A stretch of DNA of 64,000 nt from Phaeobacter sp. (GTDB taxonomy: Bacteria > Pseudomonadota > Alphaproteobacteria > Rhodobacterales > Rhodobacteraceae), in NCBI RefSeq assembly GCF_022825805.1, contig NZ_JAJDWC010000119.1, positions 1 through 64,000 of the forward strand, written 5' to 3'. The notes beneath the pieces were generated by a model. That model did no database searches. It was not told the DNA's origin and was given only the letters and a program-made list of their open reading frames with translations. Positions 47,504-56,325 of the stretch are shown in pieces. A program made the translations under genes and the position numbers. The stretch's first letter is position 1, and each line of letters opens with the position of its first letter.

Positions 47504-47527
47504 ATCCCGCCAAACCAGGGGCGGGAT
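47504..47527 (-). terminator. Terminator after purC
   Basis: ATCCCGCC ... GGCGGGAT stem followed on the minus strand by TTTTTG, about 20 bases past the purC stop. It separates purC from purS-purQ, either fully or as partial attenuation. Confidence 0.75.
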
Positions 47528-47544
47528 CTGAGATTACGTTTCCG

Positions 47545-48306
47545 TTAGTTCACCAACGTCGGCTTGCCTGCCGCAGGCGGATTGGTCGGCATCACCCCCA
47601 GACGGCGCGCCACTTCGCTGTAGGCGTCAGTCAGGTTGCCGAGATCGCGGCGGAACACATCCTTGTCGAGCTTCTGCCCGGTCTTCTGATCCCACAAGCG
47701 GCAGCTGTCGGGGCTGATTTCATCTGCAATCACCAGACGCTGGAAATCGCCATCATAGATCCGACCAATTTCAATTTTGAAATCAACCAGCTTGATCCCG
47801 ACGGCCAGCATGACGCCGGACATGAAATCATTGACCCGCAGCGCCAGGCTGAGGATGTCATCCATATCCTGCTGGCTTGCCCAGCCGAATGCGGCGATAT
47901 GCTCTTCGGTGACCAAAGGATCGCCAAGCGCGTCATCCTTGTAGCAATATTCTACGATCGGCCGGGGCAGTTGCGTCCCCTCCTCCAGCCCCAAACGTTT
48001 GCAGATGGAGCCTGCTGCGTGGTTGCGCACGATGACTTCCAGCGGGATGATCTCACAGCTGCGCACCAGCTGCTCGCGCATGTTCAACCGCTTCAGGAAA
48101 TGCGTCGGTACGCCGATCTGTCCGAGACCCAGCATAAAGAACTCGCTCAGAATATTGTTGAGCACGCCTTTGCCTTCGATCACGTCGCGTTTTTCTGCGT
48201 TAAACGCTGTGGCATCGTCTTTGAAATATTGCACGATCGTGCCCGGCTCCGGCCCCTCATAGAGCGTTTTTGCCTTGCCTTCGTAAATCTTCTTACGCCG
48301 TGCCAT
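47545..48306 (-). CDS. purC: SAICAR synthase
   Basis: Phosphoribosylaminoimidazole-succinocarboxamide synthase: joins CAIR and aspartate with ATP. 253 residues with [20 protein letters not shown], the SAICAR signatures [18 protein letters not shown] and [12 protein letters not shown], and [12 protein letters not shown]. Start ATG 48306 has AAAGG upstream. It is the first of the purC / purSQ string. Confidence 0.96.
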   Translation of the reverse strand: MARRKKIYEGKAKTLYEGPEPGTIVQYFKDDATAFNAEKRDVIEGKGVLNNILSEFFMLGLGQIGVPTHFLKRLNMREQLVRSCEIIPLEVIVRNHAAGSICKRLGLEEGTQLPRPIVEYCYKDDALGDPLVTEEHIAAFGWASQQDMDDILSLALRVNDFMSGVMLAVGIKLVDFKIEIGRIYDGDFQRLVIADEISPDSCRLWDQKTGQKLDKDVFRRDLGNLTDAYSEVARRLGVMPTNPPAAGKPTLVN

Positions 48307-48614
48307 GCGGAGCCTTTCAGGAAACCAGCGGGAATCTCGTCGCGTCAACTGCGGCCCTCTTAAGCCAAGGGGGCCGTTGTCGCAAGCATGCAGCCCAAAC
48401 CAGTGCTGCAGCGCGTTGCGCGACGCCCTGGCTGTCCACCGCGCCTGCCATGGCTGACGCTGACGCGCGATGCCGAAACCCCAGCCGCCCCTCTTGCGCA
48501 ATGCCGTTATGGTTCACATATCAGATTGAGAACACAGCACATTACGCGACAACCCGCATGATTATTCAGACGAGAGCTTAAAAGGACACCCCATAGCAGC
48601 GAACGGAGGGCACG
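48307..48614. other. Intergenic region between purC and DUF1476
   Basis: About 300 bases between divergent genes, with no credible ORF. It should hold the two promoters. No riboswitch was recognised. Confidence 0.5.
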
Positions 48615-48932
48615 ATGACCACATTTGACAACCGCGAACAGGCCTTTGAAAACAAATTCGCCCATGACGAGGAAATGATGTTCAAGGCTGAGGCCCGATG
48701 CAACAAATTGCTGGGCAGCTGGGCGGCAGAGATCCTCGGCAAAACCGGCGCCGATGCAGAGAGCTACATCAGCAGTGTGATCAAAGCCGATCTGGAAGAA
48801 GCGGGATTTGAAGATGTGCTGCGCAAGGTTGCTGCAGATTTGACCGGCCATGTCAGCCCGGACGAGGTGCGCGCCAAACGCGAAGAGCTGTTGCGCGAGG
48901 CCAAACAGCAGATCCTCGACACCAGCGCGTAA
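48615..48932 (+). CDS. DUF1476 protein, F1Fo-ATPase zeta inhibitor type
   Basis: A 105-residue helical protein, MTTFDNREQAFENKFAHDEE ... LRKVAADLTGHVSPDEVRAK. This family includes the zeta subunit of Paracoccus denitrificans, which blocks ATP hydrolysis by F1Fo-ATP synthase through its N-terminal segment. The N-terminal inhibitory-type stretch is present. ATG 48615 has GGAGGG upstream. It is a single gene. Confidence 0.88.
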   Translation: MTTFDNREQAFENKFAHDEEMMFKAEARCNKLLGSWAAEILGKTGADAESYISSVIKADLEEAGFEDVLRKVAADLTGHVSPDEVRAKREELLREAKQQILDTSA

Positions 48933-49314
48933 GCTGACCCAAAATCAATGCTCAGCGCTGCGCAAGTCATTGAACAGGTGCGGCGCTTGATCCGAAGCCA
49001 AGGAATATGGGTTTTGGCTCCAAAGCCGCAAGCCTCCGTTCCTTTGGGATTGCGTCTTTTGGGTCGAGCTGCCTCCGTTGAATAAATTTGACGCTATTTT
49101 GTCCGAGCGGATCCAGCGTCGTCAAAACCCTTGCTAAGCTGGGCTTTGAAGCGTGGTACACCGCCCGAGCCGCCCGGATCTGGCCATTGGACCCGTTTTT
49201 CGCAGGGGATTAACCGGCTGAACATCCCACTGCCCTATCCTGCTATTTGACGATCACACGGCGTTGACCATTCGGCGCTGATCTTCCGATGTTGATAGTT
49301 CGATCTGGGGCCCG
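48933..49314. other. Intergenic region, no recognised gene
   Basis: About 380 bases. Short ORFs exist on both strands (for example a 45-codon plus-strand ORF from 48948), but none has a domain or clear ribosome-binding site. It may hold remnants of a lost gene; nothing specific is recognisable. Confidence 0.45.
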
Positions 49315-51507
49315 ATGTTTCCGATTTCTCGCAACCACAGCGCAACGCGCCGATCGCGTTTGCCCCGTTTCTTGCGGATCCTCCTGCCGCTTGTGGTGGC
49401 GATTGCCTGTCTTGATGTGCTGCACCATAGGGTCACCCTGCCGGATATCGACCAGCTTACCCAGACACTGACGTCATATTCACCAACACAATGGGCCCTT
49501 GCGCTTGTCGCCACCTCGATCAGCTTCTGGGCGCTTGGCCGCTATGACGAGGTGGCCCACCGCCATCTGCAAACCGGCCTCGCGGGTCCGGCGGCCCGCA
49601 GATCCGGTATCATCGCCATTGCACTGTCCCAGACCATCGGTTTTGGCCTGATCACCGGGGCCTTCGCGCGGTGGCGCCTAATGAAAGAGCTGAGCCCGCT
49701 GCAGGCAGCACAGCTGACCACGGTGGTGTCCGCGACATTCATGTTGGCGCTGGCGGGGATCTGTGGCGCCGCGCTGCTGATCACCGGCGTATTTTCAGCC
49801 TCGACCACTGGTCAGGTCGCTGGCCAATTCACAGGCCAATTCACGGGCCAATTCACGGGCCAAGCCACAGGTCAAGCAACTGGCCAAGCAACTGGCGCGC
49901 CGCAATTGATGGTCTGGACCGGTGCAGGCCTGTTATTGGCGACCGGGCTGGTGATTGTTGCCGCCGCTATCGCCCCGGTGCTGAGGCTCGGGCCACTGCG
50001 CTTGCGCTTGCCATCATTGTTGGCGTTTTTGGCGCTGGCGGGCTGGGCCTTGATCGATGTAATCGCCGCGGGCACAGCACTATGGATGTTTTTGCCACCC
50101 GAGGTTGGCATCTCGCTCGCCATGCTGCTGCCTACCTATTTCATCGCCCTGGGCGCGGCACTGCTGTCATCGGCTCCGGGGGGCATTGGTGCTTTTGAAC
50201 TGGCGCTTTGTGCCTTGCTGCCCGTGACCGCCGCGACGGAGGTGATTGCGGCTGTTCTCGCCTTCCGTCTGGTCTACTACGCGCTGCCCGCCTGCCTCGC
50301 GGCAGTTGGATTGGCCTGGCCCGCAGCCATCGGCATTGGCGCGCGATCCACGCCCGACATCAGCGCGACAGAGGCTCTTATGGGTCACCAGCGCAGCCGC
50401 TTCTTCGACCCGGTCTGGGCGGATGATTACAACGGCCCCGCCAAGGCTGGCGTCGCGGAGACCCAGATCATCACGCAAAACCCCGGAGCGATCCACGCGT
50501 TTGGCTTCAACCAACTCGCGGTTCTGGATAGCCCACAGGCCAGCATCGCGCTGTTTTCACCCCTTGTTGGCACCCTGTCCGAGGCCCTGCCAGGGCTGTG
50601 CGCCTACGCCAAGGGCCGCAACACGGTGCCTGCGATCTATAAATGCAGGGCAACAGAGGCCCTGGCCCTGCGCCGTGCAGGCTGGCGCGTGGTGCGCATC
50701 GCTCAGGAAGCCATCATCGACCCACAACAGTTCTGCAAAGACGGCGCGCGGTTCCGACAGCTGCGGCGCAAACTGCGCCAGGCCGAAAAAGCAGGCGTTC
50801 AAACATATCCCGCCACACAAACCCTGCCGATCACCCAAATGCGCGAGATTGATCGCGCCTGGCAGGGCAGTCGGCGCGTTGCGCGGGGCACGACGATGGG
50901 CCGGTTTCAGCCCGCCTACCTGCAGCGCCAGAGGGTGTTTCTGGCCTGGAACGGACCAGAACTGCTCGGCTATGTCAGCTTTCACACCGCGGCAGGGGAA
51001 TGGTGTCTCGATCTTGTTCGGCTGCATCCCAGCGCGCCGGATGGCACCGGACACAGCCTGGTCTGCGCGGCGATCAATGCCGCAGCCGCGGCCGGTATCG
51101 TTCGGCTGTCTCTGGCAGCTCTGCCCGATCTGCAGGATCTGCCCTTTGCAAGATCGACCATGTTCGCAAAACGCCTGTCCCCGGCGGCGGGGCTGCGCCA
51201 GTTCAAGGCGTGTTTCGCGCCCCGCTATGAGCCCCGTTATGCCGCAGCGCCAAACACTGCGAGCCTTATCCTGGCCATGGCTGATCTGGTGCGCATGATC
51301 CACCGTCCGGGCCCCGTTCCGCCCTGGGTCTGGAGTGCAGCGCCAGATCACTCCGATGCGCTTTCACACGCCTGGTCAACGGGGCTGTCAGATACCGCGC
51401 CGGTCGCCCACGCCAATGGCATATCCCAACCTGGCGCACCGCAGAGCGCCGATCTGCTTCATAATCATGATGAAGAAAATGAAATTGCCCTGCAGCGACG
51501 GGCATGA
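49315..51507 (+). CDS. mprF: MprF-like membrane protein with DUF2156 aminoacyltransferase domain
   Basis: A 730-residue inner-membrane protein. The N-terminal half has about eight helices of the lysylphosphatidylglycerol flippase-like type (SQTIGFGLITGAFARWRLMK, SSAPGGIGAFELALCALLPV). The C-terminal half is a GNAT-like DUF2156 domain (YAKGRNTVPAIYKCRATEAL, FRQLRRKLRQAEKAGVQTYP). Together they add an amino acid to phosphatidylglycerol and move the product to the outer leaflet, altering surface charge; the amino acid is not known here. A loop near residues 165-193 consists of TGQF/TGQA repeats encoded by a 12-nt minisatellite. The start has only a weak ribosome-binding site. Confidence 0.85.
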   Translation: MFPISRNHSATRRSRLPRFLRILLPLVVAIACLDVLHHRVTLPDIDQLTQTLTSYSPTQWALALVATSISFWALGRYDEVAHRHLQTGLAGPAARRSGIIAIALSQTIGFGLITGAFARWRLMKELSPLQAAQLTTVVSATFMLALAGICGAALLITGVFSASTTGQVAGQFTGQFTGQFTGQATGQATGQATGAPQLMVWTGAGLLLATGLVIVAAAIAPVLRLGPLRLRLPSLLAFLALAGWALIDVIAAGTALWMFLPPEVGISLAMLLPTYFIALGAALLSSAPGGIGAFELALCALLPVTAATEVIAAVLAFRLVYYALPACLAAVGLAWPAAIGIGARSTPDISATEALMGHQRSRFFDPVWADDYNGPAKAGVAETQIITQNPGAIHAFGFNQLAVLDSPQASIALFSPLVGTLSEALPGLCAYAKGRNTVPAIYKCRATEALALRRAGWRVVRIAQEAIIDPQQFCKDGARFRQLRRKLRQAEKAGVQTYPATQTLPITQMREIDRAWQGSRRVARGTTMGRFQPAYLQRQRVFLAWNGPELLGYVSFHTAAGEWCLDLVRLHPSAPDGTGHSLVCAAINAAAAAGIVRLSLAALPDLQDLPFARSTMFAKRLSPAAGLRQFKACFAPRYEPRYAAAPNTASLILAMADLVRMIHRPGPVPPWVWSAAPDHSDALSHAWSTGLSDTAPVAHANGISQPGAPQSADLLHNHDEENEIALQRRA
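49807..49898 (+). repeat. 12-nt in-frame tandem repeat (minisatellite) in the MprF-like gene
   Basis: Seven units of pattern ACxGGxCAATTC or ACxGGxCAAGCx encode TGQV-AGQF-TGQF-TGQF-TGQA-TGQA-TGQA. Unit length 12 nt keeps frame on gain or loss. Lies between two predicted membrane helices. Confidence 0.85.
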
Positions 51508-51567
51508 CACACCGGATAATCACGTTTTTTGCGGCCCTACCGGGTCGTTTCGTTCACAGGACAGCCG

Positions 51568-52590
51568 ATGACCAACACTTTTGAAACCCTGCTAAACAGC
51601 AAAGATGCCCTGCTCGCCGATGGCGCAACCGGGACGAACCTGTTCAACATGGGGCTGCAATCCGGTGATGCGCCTGAATTGTGGAATGTTGACGAGCCAA
51701 AGAAAATCACCGCGCTCTATCAAGGATCGGTAGACGCGGGCAGCGATTTGTTCCTGACCAACACCTTTGGTGGCACAGCAGCGCGTCTGAAACTGCACGA
51801 TGCCCACCGCCGTGTCCGTGAGCTGAACCGCGCGGGCGCAGAACTTGGCCGCAATGTCGCCGACCGCGCCAGCCGCAAAATCGCCGTGGCTGGTTCCGTT
51901 GGACCGACCGGCGAAATCATGGAACCCGTCGGAGAGTTGAGCCACGCGCTGGCGGTCGAGATGTTCCACGAACAGGCCGAAGCATTGAAAGAAGGCGGCG
52001 TTGATGTTCTGTGGCTGGAGACGATCTCCGCGCCTGAAGAATTCCGCGCAGCTGCTGAGGCCTTCAAACTGGCCGATATGCCCTGGTGCGGCACCATGAG
52101 CTTTGACACCGCTGGGCGCACCATGATGGGCGTTACATCCTCCAACATGGCGCAGCTGGTCGAAGAACTGGATCCCGCCCCCATCGCCTATGGCGCCAAT
52201 TGCGGCACCGGGGCCTCCGACATTCTGCGCACCGTTCTGGGGTTTGCAGCGCAGGGCACCGACCGCCCGATCATCTCCAAGGGCAATGCTGGGATCCCCA
52301 AATATGTGGACGGCCACATCCACTATGATGGCACCCCAGCCCTGATGGCCGAGTATGCGGTGATGGCGCGCGATTGTGGGGCAAAAATCATCGGCGGATG
52401 CTGTGGCACAATGCCGGATCATTTGCGCGCCATGCGCGAGGCGCTGGACACGCAAGAGCGATCGGATGCGCCATCTTTGGAGCGTATCGAGGCGGTTCTG
52501 GGTCCGTTTTCATCGCAAAGCGACGGCACTGGCGATGAAGCCGAGGCTGGCGAACGTCGCAACCGCCGCAGCCGTCGGCGCGCCAGCTGA
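51568..52590 (+). CDS. bmt: Homocysteine S-methyltransferase (betaine-homocysteine methyltransferase-like)
   Basis: Transfers a methyl group to homocysteine to form methionine. The zinc-binding cysteines are present: GANCGTGASD and IIGGCCGTMPDH. Other motifs are LADGATGTNLFNMG and FLTNTFGGTAARL. The 340-residue protein equals only the homocysteine-binding module of MetH, plus a basic disordered tail (ERRNRRSRRRAS). A cognate corrinoid protein is encoded nearby at 54125, so it may act in a split B12-dependent methionine synthase rather than directly on betaine. ATG 51568 has AGGA upstream. Confidence 0.85.
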   Translation: MTNTFETLLNSKDALLADGATGTNLFNMGLQSGDAPELWNVDEPKKITALYQGSVDAGSDLFLTNTFGGTAARLKLHDAHRRVRELNRAGAELGRNVADRASRKIAVAGSVGPTGEIMEPVGELSHALAVEMFHEQAEALKEGGVDVLWLETISAPEEFRAAAEAFKLADMPWCGTMSFDTAGRTMMGVTSSNMAQLVEELDPAPIAYGANCGTGASDILRTVLGFAAQGTDRPIISKGNAGIPKYVDGHIHYDGTPALMAEYAVMARDCGAKIIGGCCGTMPDHLRAMREALDTQERSDAPSLERIEAVLGPFSSQSDGTGDEAEAGERRNRRSRRRAS

Positions 52591-52647
52591 TCCAATGCAA
52601 GGCGCTGAGAGGGGTTTACTCACTCAGCGCAAGTGAGTTCGATCATA

Positions 52648-52667
52648 GGCCTGCCCTCGGGCGGGCC
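52648..52667 (+). terminator. Possible terminator after bmt
   Basis: GGCCTGCCC-tc-GGGCGGGCC hairpin (one G-T pair, 2-nt loop) about 57 bases past the stop, followed by TTATACTT. Weak U tract, very tight loop. Confidence 0.45.
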
Positions 52668-52803
52668 TTATACTTGAAACGGCGTCCGATATAGTTTTGG
52701 TCAAACCGCCCTATGCAAATCCTGGGTTATGACCACCCCCTTTGACAGGTTCTGGTCAATGTGGTTTCGGGACACTGGAGTTACTCGCCCGTTTCTGCCC
52801 CGC

Positions 52804-53898
52804 TCAAAACAACGCCAGCTGATCGCCCGGTTGCGGTGGGCGCTGGAACAGGTCGCAGCGCAACGGCGCGCGACGCTCCGACAAACCGAGCCGTTTGCAG
52901 GCGACCTGAAAGCGATGCGCCAACATCGCCGCATAGGGACCGTCACCGCGCATCCGCTGCCCCCAGCGGGGATCATAATCGCGCCCACCGTGCATTTCCC
53001 GCAAACGCGCCATGACCTTCTCAGCGCGCGCTGGTGCATGTTCCGCAAGCCATTCCTGCCAGAGCTGCGACACCTCCCGCGGCAAACGCAGCATGATCCA
53101 ACTGGCCGCATCTGCACCGGCCTCTGCCCCGGCCGCGAGCAAAGCCTCCAATTCGTGATCCGTCAGGCCCGGCACCATTGGTGAGGCCATCACACGGACC
53201 GGAATCCCCGCATCCGACAGGCGCCGGATCATCGCCAATCTGCGCGCGGGCAGAGGCGCACGCGGCTCCATCCGGCGCAACAGATCCGGGTCCAATGTGG
53301 TCAGGGACACACCGACGCGCACCAGCCCTTTGGCCGCCATCGGCGCAAGAATGTCGATGTCGCGCTCGACCAGAACGCCTTTGGTGACAATCGCAACCGG
53401 ATGGGAAAACGCCGCCAGCACCGACAGGCAAGATCTGGTGATTTCATGATCCCGTTCGACCGGCTGATAAGGATCGGTATTGGTGCCAATCGCCAAAGTG
53501 GCCACCTTGTAGGATGCGGCAGACAGCTCCTTGCGCAGCATGTCCGCCGCATTCGGGCGCGCAATCAATCGGGTTTCAAAATCCAGCCCAGGCGATAGCC
53601 CGAGATAGGCATGACTGGGGCGCGCAAAACAGTAGATGCACCCGTGCTCACAGCCCCTGTATGGGTTGATCGACCGATCAAACGGCAGATCCGGCGATCG
53701 GTTGTAGGAAATGATGCTGCGCGCCTGCTCAATTCGCACCTGTGTGCGCTCCACAGTTGGCATTGATGGGTCCGAATCCCCTGCATTTTCCCAGCCATCA
53801 TCAGTGGTCACGCGATCCAGATCAAAGCGACCTGGCGCATTGCTGAGACTGGCGCGCGCTTTGCGACGCAGAGGGTGGGATACTTCGGTCTGTTGCAT
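52804..53898 (-). CDS. Radical SAM protein, PA0069/SPL-like family
   Basis: A 364-residue radical SAM enzyme. The [4Fe-4S] cluster motif C-x3-C-x2-C is in YRGCEHGCIYCFARPSHAYL; conserved neighbours are GTNTDPYQPVERDHEITRSC, VTKGVLVERD and ASPMVPGLTDHELE. It belongs to the group related to spore photoproduct lyase, whose function in Gram-negatives is not established. Start ATG 53898; the 84 extra N-terminal codons in the track run into the corrinoid gene leader. It lies between bmt and the corrinoid gene on the opposite strand, so it is not necessarily part of methyl transfer. Confidence 0.88.
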   Translation of the reverse strand: MQQTEVSHPLRRKARASLSNAPGRFDLDRVTTDDGWENAGDSDPSMPTVERTQVRIEQARSIISYNRSPDLPFDRSINPYRGCEHGCIYCFARPSHAYLGLSPGLDFETRLIARPNAADMLRKELSAASYKVATLAIGTNTDPYQPVERDHEITRSCLSVLAAFSHPVAIVTKGVLVERDIDILAPMAAKGLVRVGVSLTTLDPDLLRRMEPRAPLPARRLAMIRRLSDAGIPVRVMASPMVPGLTDHELEALLAAGAEAGADAASWIMLRLPREVSQLWQEWLAEHAPARAEKVMARLREMHGGRDYDPRWGQRMRGDGPYAAMLAHRFQVACKRLGLSERRAPLRCDLFQRPPQPGDQLALF

Positions 53899-54124
53899 GC
53901 CGCGACTATGGCGCAGCCATGAGAACAAATAAAGAACAAATGTGAAAAAACGAAGATCTGCATGCGAAATCTTCATTATTATTCCGCTAGTTTTGACCGT
54001 ATAGGTCGGTTCAGAACGTGGCAATGTCGCAAACATTGCAGTCTTGCTGCGGCAATCTGGACCAATAGGGACAAAAAACCGATGCCACGCCGGGGAATAC
54101 CCCGCCCAGTCAAGGAATATAAAA
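53899..54124. other. Divergent promoter region between radical SAM and corrinoid genes
   Basis: 226 bases, AT-richer than its surroundings. A hairpin GAAGAT ... ATCTTC at about 53952-53976 is visible. No B12 box or known SAM riboswitch core was recognised. Confidence 0.4.
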
Positions 54125-54826
54125 ATGTCGGACGACGCAGATGACATCATCCTGGCAGAACTGAGCGACGAAGATCTCGTTCAGCAGATGTTTGATGACC
54201 TCTACGATGGTCTCAAGGAGGAAATCGAGGAAGGTGTGAACATCCTTCTGGAGCGGGGTTGGGCGCCCTATCAGATCCTGACCGAAGCGCTTGTTGGCGG
54301 TATGACAATCGTTGGTGCTGACTTCCGTGACGGCATCCTGTTCGTGCCCGAAGTGCTGCTGGCCGCAAACGCGATGAAAGGTGGCATGGCCATCCTGAAG
54401 CCGCTGCTGGCGGAAACCGGCGCGCCGCGCATGGGCTCCATGGTGATCGGCACCGTGAAGGGTGACATCCACGACATCGGCAAGAACCTCGTCTCCATGA
54501 TGATGGAAGGCGCTGGTTTCGAAGTGGTCGACATCGGCATCAACAACCCGGTAGAAAACTATATCGAGGCTCTCGACGAGCACAAGCCAGACATCCTTGG
54601 CATGTCCGCTCTGCTGACGACCACCATGCCTTACATGAAGGTCGTGATCGACACATTGGTCGAGCAAGGCAAGCGCGATGATTACGTCGTGTTGGTCGGC
54701 GGTGCACCGTTGAATGAAGAGTTCGGCAAAGCCATTGGCGCCGACGCTTATTGCCGTGACGCTGCCGTGGCTGTGGAAACCGCCAAGGACTTCGTTGCGC
54801 GCAAGCACAACCAGATGAGCGCCTAA
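54125..54826 (+). CDS. Corrinoid (B12-binding) methyl-transfer protein
   Basis: A 233-residue cobalamin carrier with an N-terminal helical cap (VQQMFDDLYDGLKEEIEEGV) and a C-terminal Rossmann B12 domain with the base-off signature GDIHDIGKNLV (D-x-H-x2-G) and the later LVGGAPLNEEFG. It equals the cobalamin module of MetH and resembles corrinoid partners of methylamine or betaine methyltransferases. With bmt nearby and DUF1638 directly downstream, it probably shuttles methyl groups to homocysteine. The methyl-donor (pterin) module is not in the window. Confidence 0.92.
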   Translation: MSDDADDIILAELSDEDLVQQMFDDLYDGLKEEIEEGVNILLERGWAPYQILTEALVGGMTIVGADFRDGILFVPEVLLAANAMKGGMAILKPLLAETGAPRMGSMVIGTVKGDIHDIGKNLVSMMMEGAGFEVVDIGINNPVENYIEALDEHKPDILGMSALLTTTMPYMKVVIDTLVEQGKRDDYVVLVGGAPLNEEFGKAIGADAYCRDAAVAVETAKDFVARKHNQMSA

Positions 54827-55552
54827 TTGGCACGCAAAGGACGCGCCGCCCGCCTGACTGAGCGGGCGGCGCACCAACCGCCAACCGGGCGTTCGCTGGA
54901 CGAGGCCTCGCTTACGGAACAGGGTTTGGCGGCCCCTGAAAAGAAACACGGTCGCGTGTTGCTGATCGCTTGTGGGGCTCTGGCCCGCGAGATCCTGGCA
55001 TTGAAACAGGCAAACACTCTGGATCACCTTGATCTGACCTGCCTGCCCGCCAAGCTGCATCTTTACCCCGAACAAATTGTTGAGGCCGTGGAATATGCCG
55101 TGGCCAAGCATAGGACGACCTATGACGCCATCCATGTGGTTTACGCGGATTGTGGCACCGGTGGGCTGTTAGAGCAGAAATGCGCCGAACTTGGCGTTGA
55201 AATGATTGCCGGGCCGCATTGCTATTCGTTTTTTGAGGGCAATGACACATTTGCCCGCCATGCCGATGATGGCGAAATCACCGCGTTTTATCTGACAGAT
55301 TTTCTAGTCAAACAGTTCGATGCCTTTGTCTGGCGTCCGATGGGGTTGGATAAGAACCCCGAACTGCGTGACATGGTTTTTGGCAACTACACCAAACTCG
55401 TCTATCAATCGCAGATCGATGATCCCGCCCTGGTCGATAAGGCTCGCGCCTGCGCGGAGCGCATGGGGCTGCTGTTTGAACATCGCCACACCGGTTATGG
55501 CGATTTGGAAACCGCGATGCTGCGGTGGGGCAAGGATCAGCCGCAGGGCTGA
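54827..55552 (+). CDS. DUF1638 protein
   Basis: A 241-residue soluble protein of unknown function. Core LLIACGALAREILAL, VVYADCGTGGLLE, AGPHCYSFFEGND and TAFYLTDFLVKQFDAFVW, with conserved cysteines in two GxC patches. DUF1638 genes recur beside corrinoid methyltransferase genes, which suggests help in corrinoid activation or methyl transfer; this is inference. The frame begins with TTG directly after the corrinoid TAA. No ATG lies upstream of the core, so the start is uncertain. Confidence 0.82.
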   Translation: MARKGRAARLTERAAHQPPTGRSLDEASLTEQGLAAPEKKHGRVLLIACGALAREILALKQANTLDHLDLTCLPAKLHLYPEQIVEAVEYAVAKHRTTYDAIHVVYADCGTGGLLEQKCAELGVEMIAGPHCYSFFEGNDTFARHADDGEITAFYLTDFLVKQFDAFVWRPMGLDKNPELRDMVFGNYTKLVYQSQIDDPALVDKARACAERMGLLFEHRHTGYGDLETAMLRWGKDQPQG

Positions 55553-55595
55553 GCATCATTCGAGCTGAGCACCGTTCGCGCTGAGCATCATTCGC
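55548..55595 (+). repeat. Three 16-nt tandem repeats across the DUF1638 stop codon
   Basis: GCTGAGCATCATTCGA, GCTGAGCACCGTTCGC and GCTGAGCATCATTCGC follow head to tail; the first copy contains the TGA stop. Copies one and three differ at one base only. Confidence 0.85.
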
Positions 55596-55777
55596 CCGCT
55601 GCGCGATAGAGCCCGTCGATTGGCATCCGCGATTATTGCTATCCGCGATGACGTGATGCTGCGGCCGAAACAAAGCCCCCCGCAAAAAAGCGCCCTTGGC
55701 TGAACCACAATTCGTCGCCAAGCGCGAAAGCGGAGGATCTCCCCCCGCCTACCCGCGACCACACAGTTGTTTCTAGG

Positions 55778-56191
55778 TCAGTTGGACGCTGCGGCGGCGG
55801 TTTCCTGAATGCGCTGGATCATGGCAGTCAACCCGTTGGAGCGTTGCGCTGACAGGTGATCGTTCAGGCCGAGACGCGCCATTTCTGCACGCGCGTCAAC
55901 CGCTGTCACCTCGGACACCGGCAAGCCGTTATAGAGCGCACGCAAAACGGCAATCAGCCCGCGCACGATCATGGCGTCGCTTTCCCCGTCAAAGTGGAAC
56001 ACCCCATCCTCGATCACAGGGTGGAGCCAGACCTGGCTTGCGCAGCCATCCACCTTGGTCGCAGGCACCTTTAGCGCATCGTCCAGCGGCTCCATCGCCT
56101 TGCCCTGGTCGATGACATGGCGATAGCGGTCTTCCCAATCCTCAAGGAATTCGAAATCCTCGACAATCTCTTCAAAGGCGGCACTGGCCAT
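55778..56191 (-). CDS. sufE: SufE-family cysteine desulfuration protein
   Basis: Accepts sulfur from a cysteine desulfurase for iron-sulfur cluster assembly. 137 residues with the acceptor cysteine in KVDGCASQVWLHP and the family segment DSDAMIVRGLIAVLRALYNG-like (here ESDAMIVRGLIAVLRALYN). Start ATG 56191 has GAGGA eight bases upstream, better than the longer ORF start. No suf operon is adjacent. Confidence 0.92.
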   Translation of the reverse strand: MASAAFEEIVEDFEFLEDWEDRYRHVIDQGKAMEPLDDALKVPATKVDGCASQVWLHPVIEDGVFHFDGESDAMIVRGLIAVLRALYNGLPVSEVTAVDARAEMARLGLNDHLSAQRSNGLTAMIQRIQETAAAASN

Positions 56192-56325
56192 GCGGTATGT
56201 CCTCATCTGGTTTCTGCCTGGCGGCACGCAACGACCTAAGGCGCAAACAATAGGTTTTCAACAGCTTTTCAAGCCGCTTGCAATCGGCTACCACTTGCGC
56301 AGTGCTATTGAACGGGTGATGCATC

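Noticed and set aside
48948-49161. Short ORFs on both strands between DUF1476 and the MprF-like gene
   Set aside because: Broken by stops and without recognisable motifs. They could be gene remnants, but nothing supports a specific call.
49807-49898. Repeat array considered as CRISPR-like
   Set aside because: Units are 12 nt, head to tail without spacers, and in frame inside a coding sequence.
51508-51567. Possible SAM-type riboswitch before bmt
   Set aside because: Only 60 bases lie between genes and no conserved core was recognised.
53899-54124. Possible cobalamin or SAM riboswitch before the corrinoid gene
   Set aside because: No B12 box and no SAM-II or related core could be recognised; only a simple hairpin is present. 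An Infernal/Rfam scan would decide.
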